From Halonatronum saccharophilum DSM 13868 (GTDB taxonomy: Bacteria > Bacillota > Halanaerobiia > Halobacteroidales > Halobacteroidaceae): a stretch of 64,000 nt of DNA. Location: contig NZ_KI912094.1 in NCBI RefSeq assembly GCF_000517025.1, positions 614,141-678,140 of the forward strand, written 5' to 3'. Below the pieces are notes generated by a model. The model was not told the origin of the DNA, did not search any database, and was given only the letters and a program-made list of their open reading frames with translations. The translations under genes and the position numbers were made by a program. Within the stretch, counting starts at the first letter, position 1. Each line of letters starts with the position of its first letter. Shown here piece after piece: positions 54,640 to 64,000 of this stretch.

Positions 54640-55454
54640 GAAGCTGATCCTATCTCTTCTACTAAATCCATTATCAACTCACCTTTAATCTTAATTGATT
54701 CCTCACTACTATCCTCAATAGCACTCTCTAAATCATAAATAGCATTGCGCAATTCATCAAACCTATCCTCTTCTTCTCCTTCAAATTCACCCTCTAATTT
54801 AGATAATAGATCCTTAATCTCATTTAAATCTTCATCTATCTCTTCCACTTTTTCTCCTTGGACACTTAGATAAATGATTCTTCTAGTATAAAGAGTAATT
54901 TTCTTTAAATCCCCTTGTACTTCTTCATCGTACTTATGATATAGCTCGGTTACTTTTAAATTTAATTCATTCAGCCTGATCATTATTGACAGAATTTCTT
55001 TATCCTCAAAGACCTCACTTAAATTATTTAAGCGATCTTCAATAGCGTCGACCTTTTCCTTATCCACCTCTTCATGACTTTCATACTTATTCCAATTATA
55101 GTGAATATCCTCTAAGCACTCTTGGACTTCTTCCCATATATTTTTTTCGAATTCTACTAACCGCTTCTCCTTCTCTTCTAAAACATTTCCTTCATTATCA
55201 CCTTCACCATTATCTCCATCTTCTTCTACAAAATCAACCTTTTCTTCTACTTCAACCTCATCAAAAAAGGCTTCTCTTCTATTATAAATTTGCTCTACCC
55301 CTTCTAAACACCGCTCTATACTCATAGAAAAACCTTCTAAATATATATAAGGGTCATCCTCTTCCATCTCCACATTCTCACCATTACAAGCACCTAGAAT
55401 AAATATCACTATAAGCATTAATATAATAACTTTTACTTTACTTCTTATTTTCAC
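54630..55454 (-). CDS. Acidic helical lipoprotein, function unknown
   Basis: I do not recognise a family. The 274-residue protein has a lipoprotein signal (KVKVIILMLIVIFILGAC, lipobox LGAC with Cys at about 23). The mature part is very rich in Glu and Asp, includes a low-complexity acidic stretch (DGDNGEGDNEGN, about 79-90), and otherwise looks helical with coiled-coil character. It should be anchored to a membrane by Lgt. The start is GTG 55454 with AGGGG 8 nt upstream. It is a single gene downstream of pflA. Confidence 0.75.
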   Translation of the reverse strand: MKIRSKVKVIILMLIVIFILGACNGENVEMEEDDPYIYLEGFSMSIERCLEGVEQIYNRREAFFDEVEVEEKVDFVEEDGDNGEGDNEGNVLEEKEKRLVEFEKNIWEEVQECLEDIHYNWNKYESHEEVDKEKVDAIEDRLNNLSEVFEDKEILSIMIRLNELNLKVTELYHKYDEEVQGDLKKITLYTRRIIYLSVQGEKVEEIDEDLNEIKDLLSKLEGEFEGEEEDRFDELRNAIYDLESAIEDSSEESIKIKGELIMDLVEEIGSASNS

Positions 55455-55643
55455 ATCATCAGCCCCTAATTAACTAGACTTTACTATATTATTAGCTTAA
55501 GCAAAGAAAAGTATTCATAATAGTTTAAGTGGTGAGTAAGGTCAAAACATCAAAAGCACTTATTAAATCCAGCTAGCAAAGAGGGTTCTGATTTTTAAGA
55601 TTTTACTGATTACTGGTTACAAATTCCTGATTACTATAATCTA

Positions 55644-56378
55644 TCACTTAATAACAGCTTCTATCCCTTGATCTACAAAGATAGACTGTACCTCTTCCAT
55701 CTTCTCTCTAGAAGGAGGCTCTAAGCCTTCGAGTTCATACTTCATCCCTAAATCCTTCCACTTATGAACTCCTAACTGGTGATATGGCAATAGCTCTACC
55801 TTCTTCAAATACTTTAGCGGGGCCAACAAATTGCTAAGTTTCTTAACATCCTCTATATCATCACTTATCCCTGGAACTATCACATACCTAACCCAAAAGT
55901 CTTGTTTTTCTTCTTCAAGTAGCTTTAATATATCCAAGATTTTTTCATTACTAACACCTGTAAGCTCTTGATGCTTCAAATCATCTATCTGCTTAATATC
56001 TAATAAAACCAAATCTATCTTTTCTAATACCTTTTTAAAATCATCTCTATCAAGATAACCAGAAGTATCTACGGCAGTATGAATCCCCTCTTCCTTACAT
56101 CTAGTCAATAATTTATCTATAAATTCTAACTGTAAAGTAGGCTCGCCTCCAGATATAGTTACTCCCCCACCTGATTTGTCTATATAAACCTTGCACCTTA
56201 ATATTTTTTCCATTAACTCCTCTACTTCTATCTGCTCTCCATCTACCATACACCAAGTATCTGGATTATGGCAATATTTACAACGCAAGGGGCAACCTTG
56301 GGTAAAGATAACATATCTAATTCCCGGGCCATCTTGAGTTCCTAAACTTTCAACTGAATGAATCCAACCTTTTCCCAT
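55644..56378 (-). CDS. pflA: Pyruvate formate-lyase activating enzyme
   Basis: PflA is a radical-SAM enzyme that makes the glycyl radical on PflB under anaerobic conditions. The cluster motif is CPLRCKYCHNP (CxxxCxxC), followed by SGGGVTISGGEPTLQ for SAM binding. The N-terminal SVESLGTQDGPGIRYV is typical. About 244 residues. The start is ATG 56378, 6 nt after GGGGGG; the ATG at 56384 is adjacent to that site. It follows pflB after a gap of about 310 bp. Confidence 0.95.
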   Translation of the reverse strand: MGKGWIHSVESLGTQDGPGIRYVIFTQGCPLRCKYCHNPDTWCMVDGEQIEVEELMEKILRCKVYIDKSGGGVTISGGEPTLQLEFIDKLLTRCKEEGIHTAVDTSGYLDRDDFKKVLEKIDLVLLDIKQIDDLKHQELTGVSNEKILDILKLLEEEKQDFWVRYVIVPGISDDIEDVKKLSNLLAPLKYLKKVELLPYHQLGVHKWKDLGMKYELEGLEPPSREKMEEVQSIFVDQGIEAVIK

Positions 56379-56570
56379 ATTCATCCCCCCCTTTTAAAAA
56401 TAGAAAATTAGGCGATGATAAACACCCCCTAATCTCCTTTATTATAATTTCTTATTTAGACAAAAATTATTAAATACCTCTATAAAATTTCACTTTTATA
56501 TAGATAGGCTATCTCTTAAATTCGATAGTTTCCATTTCTACGAGTTTTTAAAGAGCAAAAAACCCTTCTT

Positions 56571-56689
56571 ACTATTTCTTTTTTTAACTCGATACTGCTT
56601 TTGCTGGCCTCAGGGTTTATAACAACCATAAACCCTTCGTGGGCGGAGTTACTATTTCTTTCTTTAAACTTGATACTTCTTGCGTCGCC
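56571..56689. repeat. Tandem degenerate repeat with hairpin between pflB and pflA
   Basis: ACTATTTCTTTTTTTAACTC plus GATACTGCTTTTGC (56571-56609) recurs as ACTATTTCTTTCTTTAAACT plus TGATACTTCTTGCG (56651-56689). Between the units lies a hairpin with arms GGGTTTAT and ATAAACCC. The second unit abuts the pflB stop codon. The rest of the gap (56379-56570) is AT-rich and shows no gene. Confidence 0.6.
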
Positions 56690-58906
56690 CTACATATCCT
56701 TATGGAAAGTACGAGCTATTACCTCTTGTTGCTGCTCTGGTGTTAATCTAATAAAGTTAACTGCATATCCAGATACTCTAATTGTTAACTGTGGATACTT
56801 CTCTGGATGGTCTACTGCATCTAATAAAGTCTCTCTCTCTAAAACATTTACATTCAAGTGATGGGCATCTTTATCAAAATAACCATCTAAGATAGCAACT
56901 AAATTACTAACTTGAGAGTTCTCATCTCCACCTAAGGCCTTTGGAACTATTGAGAATGTATTAGAAATACCATCTTGACAATAATCATATGGAATCTTAG
57001 CAACAGAGTTTAAGGATGCTACAGCACCAGAAGTGTCACGACCATGCATTGGGTTGGCCCCAGGAGCAAATGGAACGCCAGCTTCTCTACCATCAGGTGT
57101 AGCACCAGTCTTCTTACCATAAACAACGTTAGAAGTAATTGTTAAAACAGACATTGAATGTTTAGCATCCCTATATAGATCATGCTTTTCTAACTTATTC
57201 ATAAACTTCTTAACAACATCTACTGCCAATCTATCAACTCTATCATCATCATTACCGTATTTAGGGAAGTCTCCTTCAATTTCAAAATCTATAATTAAAC
57301 CTTCTTCATTTCTGATAGGCTTAACTTTAGCATATTTAATAGCACTTAGAGAGTCAGCAATTATAGATAACCCTGCTACACCAAAGCCCATAATTCTTCC
57401 TACCTCAGTATCATGTAATGCCATCTGTACAGCTTCATAAGCATACTTATCATGCATATAGTGGATAATATTTAAAGCATCTACATACTTCTCAGTTAAC
57501 CAATCTAAAAACCTATCAAAGCTAGCCATTACCTTATCAAAATCTAATATATCATCTCCATAAGGTGTGAATTCAGGGCCAACTTGAACTCCACTCTTCT
57601 CGTCACGACCACCATTTAAAGCATAAAGTAAAGTCTTTGGTAAATTACATCTAGCTCCAAAGTACTGGATTTCCTTACCTGCATCCATAGCAGATACACA
57701 ACATGCAATACCATAATCATCACCAAAGGACTGTCTCATCAAACAATCATTTTCATATTGAACTGAACTTGTATCCTTAGATACCTTAGCACAGAAACTC
57801 TTAAATCCTTCTGGCATCCTTTCAGACCAAAGAATTGTCAAGTTTGGCTCAGGTGCTGGACCTAAGTTATATAAAGTATTTAAAATTCTAAAGCTTGTCT
57901 TAGATACTAATGGTCTACCATCAATACCCATTCCACCTATAACCAAAGTAACCCATAATGGGTCTCCACTAAATAATTCATTATAACCTGGAGTTCTTAA
58001 TTGTCTTGCCAGTCTCAATTTAATTACAAAATCATCAATTAACTCTTGAGCCTCTTCTTCAGTTAAATTACCTGCTTTCATATCTTCTTCAATATAGATA
58101 TCAAAGAATTCAGATACTCTACCCAAAGACATTGCAGCTCCATTATTCTCTTGAATCGCAGCTAAATATCCCATATAAGTCCACTGAATAGCTTCATAAG
58201 CATTTTTAGCAGGTCTACCTAAGTCTAAACCATAAGTTTCTCCTAAACCTTTTAACTTTTTTAAAGCCTTAATCTGCTCACTAACCTCTTCTCTTAAGCG
58301 AATAACCTCTTCAGTCATTGGCCCAGTCAAGTTAGCCTTATCATCCTCTTTATCTTTGATTAATTTATCTACACCATATAAAGCAACCCTACGATAATCA
58401 CCAATAATTCTTCCACGCCCATAAGCATCAGGCAAACCTGTAATTACCCCAGAACGTCTAATTTCTCTTAATTCCGGAGTATATGCATCAAAAACCCCAT
58501 CATTATGTGTTTTTCTATACTTAGTAAATACCTCTTTTATATTATCATCTACTTCATACCCATAAGCTTGGGCAGCTTGGTTGGCCATTCTAATACCACC
58601 ATAAACATTTAATGTTCTCTTTAAAGGTGCATCAGTCTGTAATCCAACAATTTTTTCTAAATCTTTATCTATATAACCAGCATCATAAGCATTGATATCA
58701 GCTACTGTATCTGCATCAACATCTAATACTCCATCATTTTCCAGTTCTTTCCATAAAAGCTTAGAACACTGATCCCACAAGTTTTTAGTTCTATCAGTTT
58801 CTCCAGTTAAGAAAGAATCATCACCTTCATAAGGTGTATAATTTCTCTGTACAAAATCTCTAACCTCTATCTCATCTTGCCATTTACCAGCTTTAAAATT
58901 TTCCAT
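56690..58906 (-). CDS. pflB: Formate C-acetyltransferase (pyruvate formate-lyase)
   Basis: PflB converts pyruvate and CoA to acetyl-CoA and formate, the central anaerobic carbon step. The product has about 738 residues. The catalytic cysteine pair lies in [11 protein letters not shown] (near 403-404) and the radical glycine in RVSGYAVNF, 25 residues from the C-terminus. The start is ATG 58906 after GGAGGAG; a GTG at 58909 is less likely. It is followed by its activase gene pflA. Rex is a plausible regulator, but no clear site is visible. Confidence 0.96.
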   Translation of the reverse strand: MENFKAGKWQDEIEVRDFVQRNYTPYEGDDSFLTGETDRTKNLWDQCSKLLWKELENDGVLDVDADTVADINAYDAGYIDKDLEKIVGLQTDAPLKRTLNVYGGIRMANQAAQAYGYEVDDNIKEVFTKYRKTHNDGVFDAYTPELREIRRSGVITGLPDAYGRGRIIGDYRRVALYGVDKLIKDKEDDKANLTGPMTEEVIRLREEVSEQIKALKKLKGLGETYGLDLGRPAKNAYEAIQWTYMGYLAAIQENNGAAMSLGRVSEFFDIYIEEDMKAGNLTEEEAQELIDDFVIKLRLARQLRTPGYNELFSGDPLWVTLVIGGMGIDGRPLVSKTSFRILNTLYNLGPAPEPNLTILWSERMPEGFKSFCAKVSKDTSSVQYENDCLMRQSFGDDYGIACCVSAMDAGKEIQYFGARCNLPKTLLYALNGGRDEKSGVQVGPEFTPYGDDILDFDKVMASFDRFLDWLTEKYVDALNIIHYMHDKYAYEAVQMALHDTEVGRIMGFGVAGLSIIADSLSAIKYAKVKPIRNEEGLIIDFEIEGDFPKYGNDDDRVDRLAVDVVKKFMNKLEKHDLYRDAKHSMSVLTITSNVVYGKKTGATPDGREAGVPFAPGANPMHGRDTSGAVASLNSVAKIPYDYCQDGISNTFSIVPKALGGDENSQVSNLVAILDGYFDKDAHHLNVNVLERETLLDAVDHPEKYPQLTIRVSGYAVNFIRLTPEQQQEVIARTFHKDM

Positions 58907-59217
58907 CACTAATCTCCTCCTTATAAGCTTGTATTAATAATCATTACTATTTAATTAGATTGTACCATCTTCCTCCAATAGTTTCAAATAAATAAAACCT
59001 ATATCTTTAATTATGCTTCAATAATAACATAACTATTATTTTATAGTCAATTAAATTTACCATTTAGTGAAAAGATATAATTTTCATACAATTCTCATAA
59101 TAACAACTCACTTGACTAAGGTTTGATTTTTTAAGTAAAATAATTCCAATTAATATTAAAAATATATGTTCTTTTGGATGATATATACTAATAAACTAAC
59201 TATATGGGGAGGTGGTA
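58907..59217. other. pflB leader region and promoter
   Basis: No gene is supported here. On the minus strand TTGACT (59045-59050) and TATTAT (59021-59026), spaced 18 bp, form a likely pflB promoter with a leader of about 110 nt. The part from 59051 to 59217 is AT-rich; a GGGGAGGTGG near 59206 resembles a ribosome binding site but no frame follows. Confidence 0.55.
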
Positions 59218-59263
59218 AAAGAAAAAACACCTGCTAAGTTAACTTAGCAGGTGTTTTTTTCTT

Positions 59264-59264
<1 letters not shown>
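59218..59264 (-). terminator. Terminator of purB2-purA
   Basis: Arms AAAGAAAAAACACCTGCTAA and complement meet at a GTT/AAC centre. T-rich tracts occur at both ends. It follows the purA stop. Confidence 0.92.
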
Positions 59265-60670
<1,406 letters not shown>

Positions 60671-60687
60671 GCAAACTGACACTGCCC

Positions 60688-61983
60688 TTACTCCAGTCCT
60701 AACCTTTTATAAATAACATCTATATTTCTTAAATGATAGGAATAATCAAATATCTGTTCAACCTCTTCTTGGCTTAAATTATCTAATAACTCATCATCCT
60801 CTAATAAAAACTCCTTGAAGGTCTTTTCACCCTCCCAAGCCTTTAAAGCATTTCTTTGAACAATTGCATAAGCATCATCTCTAAGTAATCCCTTATCTAC
60901 TAAGTTTAGCATTACTTTTTGAGAGAAGATTAATCCCTTTGTTTTCTCTAAATTGGCTTTCATATTTTCAGGGTATACACCTAGATTTTCTACAACAACT
61001 ATAAACTTAGTCAACATATAATCAACTAAAATACTACTATCAGGAAGTACTACCCTCTCTGGCGAAGAGTGAGTAAGATCTCTTTCATGCCAGAGGTTAA
61101 CATTATCAAAACCAACATTAACATTTGCTTTAACAACTCTAGATAATCCAGACACCCTTTCACAGATAATTGGATTCTTCTTATGAGGCATCGCTGAAGA
61201 ACCTTTTTGTCCCTTTCTAAAAGACTCTTCTATCTCTAAGATATCTGTTCTTTGTAAATTTCTAATCTCTGTTGCAAATTTATCTAATGAACTTGCCACC
61301 AAACCTAAAAATGATAAATATTCACTATGACGATCTCGTTGTAATATCTGCGAAGATATAGGAGCTGCTTTTATACCTAAAATCTCACAAGCTCTCTCTT
61401 CAATTTTTGGATTAATATTAGCAAAAGTACCAACTGCTCCAGATATTTTCCCAAAACTGATTCTTTCTAGTAGTTGTTCTCCTCTTTGAATATGCCTTTT
61501 AACCTCTGCATACCAATTGGCAAGCTTCAATCCTAAAGTAAGAGGTTCAGCATGTACCCCATGAGTACGTCCAATCATTACTTGCATCTTATATTTATTT
61601 GCTTTGACTGCTAAGGCATCTTTAAAAGTCTTTAAATCATCTATTATCAACTCCAAAGACTCCTTCATCTGTAAGGCCCTAGCTGTATCCTTAATATCTG
61701 AAGAGGTTAATCCCATATGTATATACTTAGATTCTTCACCTAAATTCTCTGCTACTGCAGTTAAAAAGGAGAGAATATCATGCCTAGTCTCCTTCTCAAT
61801 CTCTTTAAGCCTATCTAAGCTAAAAGCAGCATTCTTTCTTATCTTTTCAAAGTCAGCTTTAGGGATCTCTCCTTCTTCTGCTAAAGCTTGACATACTGCT
61901 ACCTCAATCTCTAACCACTTATTAAATTTATTCTCTTCACCCCAAATTTGACCCATCTTTTGCAAAGTATAACGTCCTATCAT
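60688..61983 (-). CDS. purB: Adenylosuccinate lyase, short type (PurB2)
   Basis: This 431-residue lyase has the Bacillus-type start MIGRYTLQKMGQIWGEENKF, then ETRHDILSFL, GLTSSDIKDTARAL, GRTHGVHAEPLTLG and the signature loop GSSAMPHKKNPI. It can split both adenylosuccinate and SAICAR, but its place directly before purA suggests that AMP synthesis is its main task. It is clearly distinct from the longer PurB1 at 49-50.4 kb. AGGAGG precedes the ATG. Confidence 0.94.
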   Translation of the reverse strand: MIGRYTLQKMGQIWGEENKFNKWLEIEVAVCQALAEEGEIPKADFEKIRKNAAFSLDRLKEIEKETRHDILSFLTAVAENLGEESKYIHMGLTSSDIKDTARALQMKESLELIIDDLKTFKDALAVKANKYKMQVMIGRTHGVHAEPLTLGLKLANWYAEVKRHIQRGEQLLERISFGKISGAVGTFANINPKIEERACEILGIKAAPISSQILQRDRHSEYLSFLGLVASSLDKFATEIRNLQRTDILEIEESFRKGQKGSSAMPHKKNPIICERVSGLSRVVKANVNVGFDNVNLWHERDLTHSSPERVVLPDSSILVDYMLTKFIVVVENLGVYPENMKANLEKTKGLIFSQKVMLNLVDKGLLRDDAYAIVQRNALKAWEGEKTFKEFLLEDDELLDNLSQEEVEQIFDYSYHLRNIDVIYKRLGLE

Positions 61984-62041
61984 TTATTAAAACCTCCTAT
62001 AATATCATATAATATTAGGAATTTAATTGAACAACACTAAT

Positions 62042-62070
62042 ATCATAGCAAAATTATTATTAAAAGTCAA
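62042..62070 (-). promoter_or_regulatory. Promoter of purB2-purA
   Basis: On the minus strand TTGACT (62065-62070) and TATGAT (62042-62047) are spaced 17 bp, about 60 bp before the purB2 ATG. No riboswitch is visible. Confidence 0.7.
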
Positions 62071-62161
62071 CTTAATATCGAATTTTAAAAATACTAACTG
62101 TTATAACCTTCGTATATTTTCATACTTTAGTGTAATAAAGTGTATGAACTTATTCTTACAT

Positions 62162-62202
62162 AACTAAAGACAAGGCTTCTTTTAGAAGCCTTGTCTTTAG
62201 TT
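62162..62202 (-). terminator. Terminator of the agr-like operon
   Basis: Arms AACTAAAGACAAGGCTTCT (62162-62180) and its complement (62184-62202) with a 3-nt loop lie 7 bp past the agrD stop. Confidence 0.9.
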
Positions 62203-62208
62203 TAACCA

Positions 62209-62331
62209 TTAATCCTTTTTTTTAAGAGCCTTTGGTGCCTTAGGCTGATAGCTAACCAGTAAACTAGCTGAATCAGAACTCTTTTTAGCTACCTTCTCTA
62301 AGAAGTTAGCAGCCACTTTTTTAATCTTCAT
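62209..62331 (-). CDS. AgrD-like cyclic autoinducer peptide precursor
   Basis: This 40-codon gene encodes an amphipathic Lys-rich leader (KIKKVAANFLEKVAKKSS), a core around DSASLLVSYQPKAP and a Lys-rich tail. The YQPKxPxxL segment matches the cyclic lactone autoinducer (AgrD) family conserved region needed for AgrB cleavage. The core has no cysteine, so the ring would be a lactone through a serine (S21, S23 or S27). It lies 6 bp downstream of agrB. GGGGG upstream and an ATG at 62331 give good translation signals. The peptide would signal population density after export. Confidence 0.85.
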   Translation of the reverse strand: MKIKKVAANFLEKVAKKSSDSASLLVSYQPKAPKALKKKD

Positions 62332-62337
62332 AGATAA

Positions 62338-62955
62338 TTACCCCCTTATATATTTTCTTCTATATAGTTTATAGGCAAGGGGAGTTAGGGTGAATAATTG
62401 CCATAATATACCTAGAAGTCCTGCTAAAACGACCCCCTGCAAACTATCTAACAAAGTAAGAGAAAAATAAAAGCTAAGCAAACAAAATAGAACTAAAAAA
62501 GAAGATATTCTTAGTTTAGATCTTTTTAATTCATCCTCAATTAGATTCTCCTCTACTTGCGCAGGGACATAAAGATAAATGATTACAGAAGCTAATATAA
62601 AGACAAACCAAAATAATATGGATAACTCCCTTACTCCTAAAAATGCCATTAGATAGTCTGTCTTTAATCCAATAAGAATAAAGGTGATAACACTTGATAA
62701 GATACACCCCTTAAAGGTTAAAGCATGAACTCCACCAGAGAATACCCTTAAAATTGAGAAACTTACTGCTCCTACTAATGAAAATAATAGTACCCCAAAT
62801 AAAGAAGAAAAAATAATAATTAAGCTATACGCAATTAAGGTAGAAAATATAGCTAATAATCCAAAGACCATAATCTCCTTCTTCTCCTTAGAAAAATCAT
62901 CAAAAAGATTATTAATTATCCTTACACTTATCTTTTCTAAGCTTAATTTTAACAT
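62338..62955 (-). CDS. AgrB-like peptide-processing membrane protease
   Basis: AgrB cuts the AgrD C-terminus and helps cyclise and export the peptide. The membrane protein has about five to six hydrophobic segments. Counting from ATG 62955 (after GGTGAT) the protein has 205 residues and the catalytic pair falls at H77 and C84 in GGVHALTFKGC, the same positions as in S. aureus AgrB, which supports this start over the ATG at 62994. The motif RVFSGGVHA is typical. It lies between the membrane sensor-like gene and agrD. Confidence 0.92.
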   Translation of the reverse strand: MLKLSLEKISVRIINNLFDDFSKEKKEIMVFGLLAIFSTLIAYSLIIIFSSLFGVLLFSLVGAVSFSILRVFSGGVHALTFKGCILSSVITFILIGLKTDYLMAFLGVRELSILFWFVFILASVIIYLYVPAQVEENLIEDELKRSKLRISSFLVLFCLLSFYFSLTLLDSLQGVVLAGLLGILWQLFTLTPLAYKLYRRKYIRG

Positions 62956-63049
62956 AGATATCACCATTTTTATTTTTTTTACAATTATATTCATATTATA
63001 ACAATTAATTCACTGAATGTCAATGAATTTAATGTAAAAAAATATAATT

Positions 63050-63517
63050 CTAAGGCGATTTAACTGTCGAACTGTCAATTAACCTGTAGTTATAGCGATA
63101 GATTATTCCTCCAATAACTACCAAAAAAGCTTGGCTCAAATATGCAAGCAGATAAAAAAGAAAAGTATTCGATCTAATCTCATCAAATGTTAATTCTAAT
63201 AATCCCGAGGCTAAATTAAAAGTAATAGTCTCAGAGATTCCCAAGATCATAAAACCAATTATTGTAGCTAAAAAGGATAATAGCCAATTAATCCTTAGGA
63301 TAAACTTAAAGACAAGAACCAAAATAGCAAGAACAAGTAAGAAATGTAGACCATATAAATTAAAGACCTCCCTAGTTAACCATAAACCAAAGGTATATAA
63401 TAAAGCTATCTTTAAATAATCACCAAACCTCCCCTTAACCCCTACTAATTGTAACCCTATAAAGGAAGTTATTAAAATCTCAGGTATTGTTATTAAAATA
63501 TAAGAAATTATACTCAT
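63050..63517 (-). CDS. Polytopic membrane protein, probable split AgrC sensor part
   Basis: The 155-residue protein consists almost only of about five hydrophobic segments, with no catalytic motif. Its ATG overlaps the stop of the upstream kinase gene (ATGA), and AAGGAG lies just upstream, so the two are translationally coupled. AgrC receptors normally have about six N-terminal membrane helices fused to the kinase; here such helices seem to be encoded separately, downstream. I infer a sensing or accessory role in the agr-like system. It has no named family that I can recognise. Confidence 0.6.
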   Translation of the reverse strand: MSIISYILITIPEILITSFIGLQLVGVKGRFGDYLKIALLYTFGLWLTREVFNLYGLHFLLVLAILVLVFKFILRINWLLSFLATIIGFMILGISETITFNLASGLLELTFDEIRSNTFLFYLLAYLSQAFLVVIGGIIYRYNYRLIDSSTVKSP

Positions 63518-64000
63518 ATTAATTTCTCCTTTTCTAATCTTTTTTTCCTTAAAAGACATCTAAATTCAGTCCCATAACCTTTCTTACTGACTATCTCTAG
63601 ATGTCCACCTGTCTCTTCTACTAAATTCTTGATAATATATAGCCCATATCCCCGTTCCTCTCCCTTGGTAGAAAAACCTGGCTCGAAAATTGCATCTATA
63701 AACTTATTATCAATTGTTGGCCCGCTATTATAAACAGATAATAGATATAACTGATCCTTATCTATACCCCTTACCTCTATTTTCTTCTCTCCACTAAAGT
63801 TACCTGTTGCTTCTATAGCATTATCAACTAAATTAGATAATAACCTAAAGATCTTGTTTAAAGACAAATTAATCTTATGTATATTAGGATCTAATATATA
63901 ATCAAAGTCTATAGCAGATTTTAAAGCACTATCTCTCTTAGGAAGGAGTATAGAATCAAGAAGAGAATTATTAGAATATTCATTATTTTTATCTACAGAT
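63514..64000 (-). CDS. Sensor histidine kinase, GHKL domain (5' end beyond window)
   Basis: The frame is open to the right edge (first full codon at 63999), giving 161 visible residues; the N-terminal part is missing. The ATPase domain shows the N box LLSNLVDNAIEAT, the F/G1 region FIDAIFEPGFSTKGEERG and G2 YGLYIIKNLVEETGG, ending FRCLLRKK. The Asn-box wording (LVDNAIEA) is that of the AgrC/CitA/DcuS kinases. It is the first visible gene of the agr-like operon and would detect the AgrD-derived peptide. The phosphorylated His and any membrane part lie outside the window. Confidence 0.88.
   Translation of the reverse strand, partial: SVDKNNEYSNNSLLDSILLPKRDSALKSAIDFDYILDPNIHKINLSLNKIFRLLSNLVDNAIEATGNFSGEKKIEVRGIDKDQLYLLSVYNSGPTIDNKFIDAIFEPGFSTKGEERGYGLYIIKNLVEETGGHLEIVSKKGYGTEFRCLLRKKRLEKEKLI

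Noticed and set aside
58907-59217. Rex operator upstream of pflB
   Set aside because: No TTGTTAA-N4-TTAACAA-like sequence could be found by eye, although the regulation is biologically plausible.
59161-59217. Small gene after GGGGAGGTGG near 59206
   Set aside because: The ribosome-binding-site-like sequence is followed only by stop codons and the purA terminator stem.

Overview
The window looks like a chromosome segment from a low-GC, anaerobic, fermentative member of the Firmicutes with two membranes, most like the Halanaerobiales (Orenia/Halobacteroides type). This placement is an inference. It rests on the very AT-rich sequence, strong GGAGG ribosome binding sites with many TTG/GTG starts, a redox repressor (Rex) and pyruvate formate-lyase, and several clear outer-membrane signs: two C-terminal beta-barrel proteins, a LolA-like protein beside an RND transporter, and a maltose-type binding protein with a cleavable signal peptide but no lipobox. 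Most genes lie on the minus strand.

Layout. 1-14.4 kb: small genes and housekeeping (YbjQ, a LysM/BsuPI protein, a cytoplasmic GH13 amylase with a TetR regulator and two matching operator-like sites, an alpha/beta-hydrolase that seems to lack its catalytic triad, diaminopimelate dehydrogenase, ferritin, walJ-htrA-rlmH, cheR and a chemoreceptor, rex, lgt, tdk). 14.6-15.2 kb: tRNA genes Lys, Glu and Phe, separated by copies of a dispersed palindromic repeat. 15.4-19.3 kb: malE-malF-malG without malK, with a long leader and a hairpin between malE and malF. 19.6-28.2 kb: a patatin with a C-terminal phosphoribosyltransferase-like domain, a type Vd-like patatin with a beta-barrel, and an RND / LolA-like / beta-barrel / TetR operon that probably moves lipid or another hydrophobic cargo across the envelope.

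28.3-42.6 kb: purL with a divergent LysR gene; an AT-rich restriction-modification-like cassette (HTH-C5 methyltransferase, HNH nuclease, zinc-ribbon PD-(D/E)XK protein); DUF523, an aldo-keto reductase, a divergent second PurC, YwbE, a phosphopantetheinyl transferase between two 70-bp direct repeats, an ABC-F ATPase with a degenerate second site, and RhuM. 42.8-54.5 kb: a purine operon in the order purD-K-E-B-C-F-M-N-H (minus strand), read from one promoter through a tandem guanine + PRPP riboswitch and one shared terminator. The P2 arm of the PRPP aptamer is made by a copy of the same dispersed palindrome seen between the tRNA genes. 54.6-59.1 kb: a lipoprotein gene and pflB-pflA. 59.3-62.1 kb: purB2-purA for AMP synthesis. 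62.2-64.0 kb: an agr-like quorum-sensing locus (histidine kinase cut by the window edge, a separate membrane protein, AgrB, and a 40-residue AgrD).

Together the window carries all the genes for IMP and then AMP synthesis, with two enzymes (PurB and PurC) present as distinct paralogues. The most unusual items are the repeat-expanded riboswitch, the Cys-less AgrD with an apparently split AgrC, the patatin-PRTase fusion, and three proteins whose folds are kept but whose catalytic residues are lost.
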